From: Gracilimonas sp034520725 | GTDB lineage: Bacteria; Bacteroidota; Rhodothermia; Balneolales; Balneolaceae | Assembly: GCA_034520725.1 (NCBI GenBank) | Contig: JAXHNH010000024.1 | Coordinates: 62,001-126,000, forward strand | Direction of reading: 5' to 3' | DNA length: 64,000 nucleotides | Part shown: in pieces, positions 59,490 through 64,000 of the stretch | Layout: each line of letters opens with the position of its first letter | Position numbering within the stretch: the first letter of the stretch is position 1 | Made by a program: the position numbers and the translations under genes | The notes under the pieces: model-generated | Databases searched by the model: none | Told to the model about the DNA's origin: nothing | What the model saw: the letters and a program-made list of their open reading frames with translations, nothing else

Positions 59490-60092
59490 GTGCAGATAAC
59501 CTCAGAATATTTAGAGCGGGCTATTGAACAGCTTGCTAAACTTCCCGGCACCGGCAGAAAATCAGCCCAGCGCATTGCTATTCATCTTTTAAAACAGAAC
59601 AGCGATTATGCCATGAGCCTGGCTCAGGCTATTGTGGACCTTAAGGAAAAGGTGACCCGGTGTTCTATCTGCGGAAACGTAAGTGATTCAGACCCCTGTA
59701 AGATCTGCGATAATCCTAAAAGAGACCCTTCTGCCATTTGTGTGGTGGAGGAATTCAATGATGTCTATATCATCGAAAAATCGAATGAGTTTCGGGGGCG
59801 CTATCATGTATTGGGTGGGGTGATCTCTCCTATGGATAACATTGGTCCTGATAAACTGCGCATTCAGGAATTACTGAAACGCGTTGGGGAAGATGATCAG
59901 ATCAATGAGATCATTCTGGCTTTGAACCCGGATGCCGAAGGGGAAGCCACATCATATTATATCAACAAATTGCTGAAGCAATATGACGTGCAGGTAACGC
60001 GTATTGCCTATGGAATACCGATGGGAACCGAACTTGAGTTCATCGACGAAGCAACCCTAAGCCGAGCCTTCGCCAGCAGAAACAGTTTTTAA
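59490..60092 (+). CDS. recR: Recombination mediator protein RecR
   Basis: 200 residues; start GTG 59490 gives the usual opening (SEYLERAIEQLAKLPGTGRKSAQRIAIHLL, helix-hairpin-helix). Next is the Cys4 zinc finger CSICGNVSDSDPCKIC (about 57-72), then a Toprim domain (CVVEEFNDVYIIEKSNEFRG, DAEGEATSYYI) and a Walker-like end. It acts with RecF/RecO in loading RecA at gaps. Length is typical. Confidence 0.95.
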   Translation: MQITSEYLERAIEQLAKLPGTGRKSAQRIAIHLLKQNSDYAMSLAQAIVDLKEKVTRCSICGNVSDSDPCKICDNPKRDPSAICVVEEFNDVYIIEKSNEFRGRYHVLGGVISPMDNIGPDKLRIQELLKRVGEDDQINEIILALNPDAEGEATSYYINKLLKQYDVQVTRIAYGIPMGTELEFIDEATLSRAFASRNSF

Positions 60093-60148
60093 CTCATGGA
60101 ACTTTGCGAATTCATAGCGCTCTTTGCGGTTAACCATACTGTTTGATA

Positions 60149-60614
60149 ACCGCAGAGGTCGCTGAGTTGGCGCAAAGGACGCTAAGATCAAACGGTCATG
60201 ACTGAGAATGAGATTTCAAAAATAGTTTTGGATTCTGCCATACAGGTTCACAGGGCATTGGGACCGGGATTGTTAGAATCAGCGTATCAAAAATGTTTAG
60301 CCTACGAATTGGAGCAGCAGGGCTTGCTTGTTGAAACCGAAAGAGGACTCCCATTAGTTTACAAAGAAGTTGCAATGGAAGTTGGTTACAGAGTTGATAT
60401 CTTTGTGAACCATAAAGTCGTTGTTGAAATCAAATCTGTTGATGCACTTAATGATATTCATTTGGCTCAGGTTTTAACCTATTTAAAATTATCTGAATCA
60501 AAACTTGGCTTACTTATAAACTTTAATAACAATTTGCTAAAAAACGGTTTTCGCCGAGTTGTAAATAACCTCTAACTCCGCGTGAATTGCGCAAACTCTG
60601 CGCTGCTCTGCGGT
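60149..60614. mobile_element. Inverted-repeat unit carrying a GxxExxY gene
   Basis: ACCGCAGAG...GCTGAGTTGGCGCAA...ACGC (60149-60183) recurs in inverted form at 60578-60614 (ACGC...TTGCGCAAACTCTGCGC...CTCTGCGGT). The arms are about 35 bases with roughly 70 percent match and enclose only one gene. It resembles a small repeat-flanked mobile unit; no transposase is present. Confidence 0.45.
60198..60575 (+). CDS. GxxExxY protein (PD-(D/E)XK nuclease-superfamily fold)
   Basis: 125 residues. The name motif is in ALGPGLLESAYQKCLAYEL (G-x-x-E-x-x-Y). The nuclease-core pattern is D in YRVDIFVNHK and E-x-K in VVVEIKSVDAL, with a following H-x-A-Q-V-L-T-Y-L-K. The biochemical role of this family is not established. 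The gene ends within one inverted-repeat arm and begins after the other. Confidence 0.85.
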   Translation: MTENEISKIVLDSAIQVHRALGPGLLESAYQKCLAYELEQQGLLVETERGLPLVYKEVAMEVGYRVDIFVNHKVVVEIKSVDALNDIHLAQVLTYLKLSESKLGLLINFNNNLLKNGFRRVVNNL

Positions 60615-60627
60615 AAATTAAGTCTGT

Positions 60628-62522
60628 ATGAAAAAACTACTATCGCTACTACTCGTTACTATTTTAACGCTGCCTGTTATGCAGGCTCAACACCGTGATT
60701 ACTGGCAACAGCATGTTGATTACACTATGGAGATCGACGTAGACGCTGAAAATCACCAGTATTCCGGTGAGCAAACGTTGGTTTACACCAATAACTCGCC
60801 ACACACACTGGATCGCGTATATTACCACCTCTATTTCAACGCCTTCCAGCCCGGAAGCATGATGGATATCCGCTCAAGGACCATCGAGATCCTGGATGGC
60901 CGATGTTGCGGTGACCGTATCTATAACCTCTCCGGAAGATGATCAGGTCGGTTACCAAAAAGTTCGCGCACTCACCCAGAACGGTCGGGCTGTTGATTAC
61001 GACCAGCGGACGGAACCGTTTTAGTTGTTAAATTGAGTGAACCCGATCGGCCCGGGCGAATCAGGCGACCTTCGAAATGGAATGGGACGCTCAGGTTCCC
61101 CTGCAGATACGACGTTCAGGATGGAACAATGCCGAGGGCGTTGAATTTTCTATGAGTCAGTGGTATCCAAAATTGGCCGAGTATGACTTTCAGAGGCTGG
61201 CATCCCAATGAATATGTTGGACGTGAGTTCCATGGACCTTTTGGAAACTTTGACGTGAAGATCAGCATCGATAAGGACTATGTGCTGGGCGGAACCGGGA
61301 TCCTGCAAAATCCAAATCAAATCGGGTATGGATATGAAGAGGAAGGAACCCGTGTGAATCGTCCCCGTGGCGATAAAATGACCTGGCACTTCAAAGCCGA
61401 GAACGTGATCGATTTCTTCTGGGGAGCCGATCCTGATTACAAACACGTAACTGCTCAGGTTCCAAACGGACCGAAACTCCACTTTTCTATATCAGCAGCC
61501 TGCCGTGGTTGAGGGCGCTTCTGCCGAAGAAAATGCACAGTACACAGAAAACTGGGAACAGCTTGTTGAATACACTATCGGTGCGTTTGAATATGCCAAT
61601 GAACATTTTGGGGAGTATCCATACCCACAATACACGAACCTGCAGGGTGGTGATGGTGGCATGGAGTATCCGATGGGAACCTTCATTACAGGTGGTCGCA
61701 GTCTGGGAAGCTTGGTAGGCGTAATGGTGCATGAAATGTATCACAGTTGGTACCAAAACGTACTGGCAACCAACGAGAGCCTGCTGGAGTGGATGGATGA
61801 AGGATTCACCAGCTTTGCCTCATCTGAAACCATGGCTCACCTGTTCAACCGCGATGGTGATGTTCATTCCGGTTCATACCGAAGCTACTATTACATTGTA
61901 CAAAGCGGCGATGAAGAGCCTCTTACAACACACGCCGATCACTATAACACCAATGCGGCCTATAGCGTGGCTGCGTATTCGAAAGGAGCTATATTTCTGA
62001 ATCAGCTTGAATACATCATCGGTAAAGAGGACTTCCGAAATGGAATGCTGAAGTATCATGAAACCTGGAAATTGAAGCACCCAACCGCTCTCGATTTCAT
62101 TAACATTATGGAACAGGAATCCGGATTGATCCTGGACTGGTACTACGAATATTTCGTTCAGACCACCAAGACCATTGATTACGGAATTGAATCGTGTTGG
62201 TGGGCAAACCGAAATAAGACCGTGAGCCAGATTTGAGCGTAATGCCCATGCCACCTGGATATCGTTGTGGAATATACAAGACGGAGAGCAACGAACTATT
62301 CTACATGCCCTTGCGTATGATGCGTGGTGAAAAACCCGGCTGAAAACAGATATGAAGCGAACCGTGCTCAGAGACTGGACCTGGGTTGAACCGACCTACA
62401 ACCTCGTTATCAATAAACCGGCTTCACAGATCAAAAGCATTACGATCGATCCAAGTCAGCGTCTGGCCGATATCAACAAAGAGAATAATTCTTTTGATGT
62501 CGCTTCAATGTTGAACGAATAA
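60628..62522 (+). CDS. M1 family metallopeptidase (aminopeptidase-like), frameshifted
   Basis: About 630 residues when joined, with signal peptide (LLSLLLVTILTLPVMQAQ). An N-terminal beta-saddle domain (MEIDVDAENHQYSGEQTLVY, DRVYYHLYFNAF) precedes the catalytic domain with HEMYHSWY (H-E-x-x-H, about 61725-61750) and the third ligand E in WMDEGFTSFA (about 61795). The C-terminal half is short and partly broken. M1 enzymes remove N-terminal residues; export suggests nutrient peptide use. Breaks near 60900-60960, 61055, 61170, 61490-61510, 62190-62240 and 62340. Confidence 0.82.
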
Positions 62523-62546
62523 TTCCTTATTTTTAGTTATATCAGG

Positions 62547-62577
62547 AGGCGTTGCAATTTGCAACGCCTTTTTTATT
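62547..62577 (+). terminator. Rho-independent terminator after M1 peptidase gene
   Basis: AGGCGTTGCAA-TT-TGCAACGCCT followed by T6. Confidence 0.88.
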
Positions 62578-62641
62578 GGAACTGAATTTTTAAAATCTCA
62601 CTTTTGCTAAGCAAAGATCACGCTTAAACTCATATTATACA

Positions 62642-63797
62642 ATGTCACAAAAAGATTACGCTAAATTAGCTCTTGAAGCTCACCAGAAATATAAAGGCAA
62701 GATCTCCATTGAGCCGAAAATGCCACTCGAATCCAAAGACGACCTGAGTATCGCCTATACTCCCGGTGTGGCAAAACCTTGTCAGGAGATCGCAGAAGAC
62801 AAAGAGAAATGCTTATAGATACACCACAAAAGGAAATATGGTGGCCGTAGTCAGCGACGGTTCCGCTGTATTGGGCCTGGGAAATATCGGCCCTGAAGCT
62901 TCTCTTCCCGTAATGGAAGGGAAATCTGTTCTATTCAAAAAATTTGCCGATGTAGATGCTTTCCCAATTGTTCTTGATACTCAGGATACGGATGAGATTG
63001 TACAAACCGTTAAGAACATTGCACCGGGATTTGGCGGCATCAACCTGGAAGATATCTCTGCACCCCGCTGCTTTGAAATTGAAAAACGATTAAAAAAGGA
63101 ACTCGATATTCCGGTGTTTCACGATGATCAGCATGGAACCGCTATTGTGACGCTGGCTGGAATGTACAATGCCATGGAACTGACTCACAAAGAGATGAAC
63201 GAGCTTCAGGTTGTTGTAAATGGAGCCGGTGCTGCCGGTGTGGCCATCGTTAAATTGCTATTTGCCGCCGGCGTTAAAGATGTCATCATGTGCGACAGCC
63301 AGGGTATCATCTACAAAGGCCGAAGCAGCCTTAACGATACCAAAAAGGAAATGGCTGAGATCACCAACAAACAGGGTCGGAAAGGCTCTCTTGCTGATGC
63401 AGTAAAAGACATGGATGTATTCATTGGCGTTTCGGTGCCAAATGTACTTTCCAAGGATATGGTGAAGAGTATGAACAAGGATCCAATGATCTTTGCCATG
63501 TCGAATCCCGATCCTGAGATCCTTCCTGAAGATGCCAAAGATGCAGGTGCTGCCGTGGTTGCAACCGGCCGATCTGATTTTCCTAATCAGATCAATAACG
63601 TACTTGCCTTTCCGGGACTGTTTCGTGGCGCTCTCGATGCTCGCATCACGCGATTGACCACAAAAATGTTCATCACCGCTGCTAAAGCTATAGCCGATTG
63701 CGTGGAAGATGTCACTCCTGAAAAGATCATTCCAAGCCCTTTTGATGAGCGAGTCCCACAGCGTGTGGCAGATGCTATCAAAGAAAGTGCCGAATAA
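62642..63797 (+). CDS. NAD(P)-dependent malic enzyme, one frameshift
   Basis: About 385 residues from ATG 62642 when joined at about 62805. The N-terminal domain has the conserved Tyr in SIAYTPGVAKPCQEI. The substrate/metal region follows (GNMVAVVSDGSAVLGLGN, then FHDDQHGTAIVTL with the metal Asp), then the Rossmann motif VVVNGAGAAGVAIVKLL and FAMSNPDPEI. The product matches the short bacterial malic enzymes without the phosphotransacetylase fusion. It converts malate to pyruvate and CO2. The single break lies at the K-E-K codons of an AAAGAGAAA run. Confidence 0.88.
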
Positions 63798-63810
63798 ATT
63801 ATTCATACCT

Positions 63811-63866
63811 CAGGCGGAGATGCGGTTTTCGATATTTTTTACAAAAAGCATCTCCGCCTGATACTC
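63811..63866 (+). terminator. Rho-independent terminator after malic enzyme
   Basis: A 14-base perfect stem TCAGGCGGAGATGC/GCATCTCCGCCTGA with an AT-rich loop. Confidence 0.85.
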
Positions 63867-63917
63867 AAAATCTTTACTTTCCCTGACTTCTATCAACGAT
63901 CAAATATCAGGAAAGTA

Positions 63918-64000
63918 ATGAGGTCCATATATTTATCCGCCTGTGTGGTTCTGCTCACAGCATATTCAACGAATGCATTTGGGCAAATAAAGCCACCTGT
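63918..64000 (+). CDS. Exported protein, N-terminal part (runs off the window)
   Basis: ATG 63918 after a GGAAAG ribosome-binding-like stretch starts a signal peptide (SIYLSACVVLLTAYSTNAFG, cut after G or A). Only about 28 codons are visible, so no family can be given. Confidence 0.6.
   Translation, partial: MRSIYLSACVVLLTAYSTNAFGQIKPP

Overview
The window looks like a chromosomal contig from a Balneolota/Bacteroidota-type bacterium. Supporting signs are promoters of the TAnnTTTG type (TATCTTTG or TATCTTTA upstream of several genes), DUF4468 and DUF4402 proteins, a TamA/TamB pair with a roughly 1500-residue TamB, many Cys-anchored lipoproteins, PD40 and PKD/beta-helix surface proteins, and REP-like intergenic palindromes. 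No rRNA or species marker is present, so the family is an inference.

Layout. 1-4300 is host core: a lipoprotein (partial), an AI-2E family permease, methylmalonyl-CoA epimerase and an acyl-CoA synthetase. 4497-25356 is a 20.8 kb island between two identical copies of tRNA-Pro(GGG). It begins with a tyrosine recombinase remnant and decayed small genes. A defence block on the minus strand follows: hsdM, hsdS, an FRG-domain protein plus a small membrane protein, an EVE-containing mcrB, mcrC and hsdR. Three small modules lie between mcrC and hsdR: a wHTH/nucleotidyltransferase pair, an HTH-ImmA/DUF4411 pair, and a DUF6508 gene. Partial copies of the hsdR 5' end, and one copy of the mcrC 3' end, lie beside these modules.

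25400-64000 is host again. It holds copper and cytochrome-related genes (PCuAC, SCO, a CxxCH lipoprotein, a CDF transporter, DUF411, CopA, CopZ-like), an M14 peptidase, tamA-tamB, a metallo-beta-lactamase-fold hydrolase, YitT with a GroES-like protein, an SDR, a run of small lipoproteins, an S9 peptidase, a NAPE-PLD-like hydrolase, two large surface lipoproteins, a membrane-protein/XRE pair with repeated operator-like palindromes, a truncated LytTR regulator, dnaX-ybaB-recR, a GxxExxY gene inside inverted repeats, an M1 peptidase and malic enzyme.

Quality warning. Single-base frameshifts, most traceable to short homopolymers, occur throughout, including in dnaX, tamB and malic enzyme. Many broken genes may therefore be sequencing errors of a long-read assembly rather than true pseudogenes. 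The density is highest inside the island. Gene limits below were obtained by joining frames by eye.
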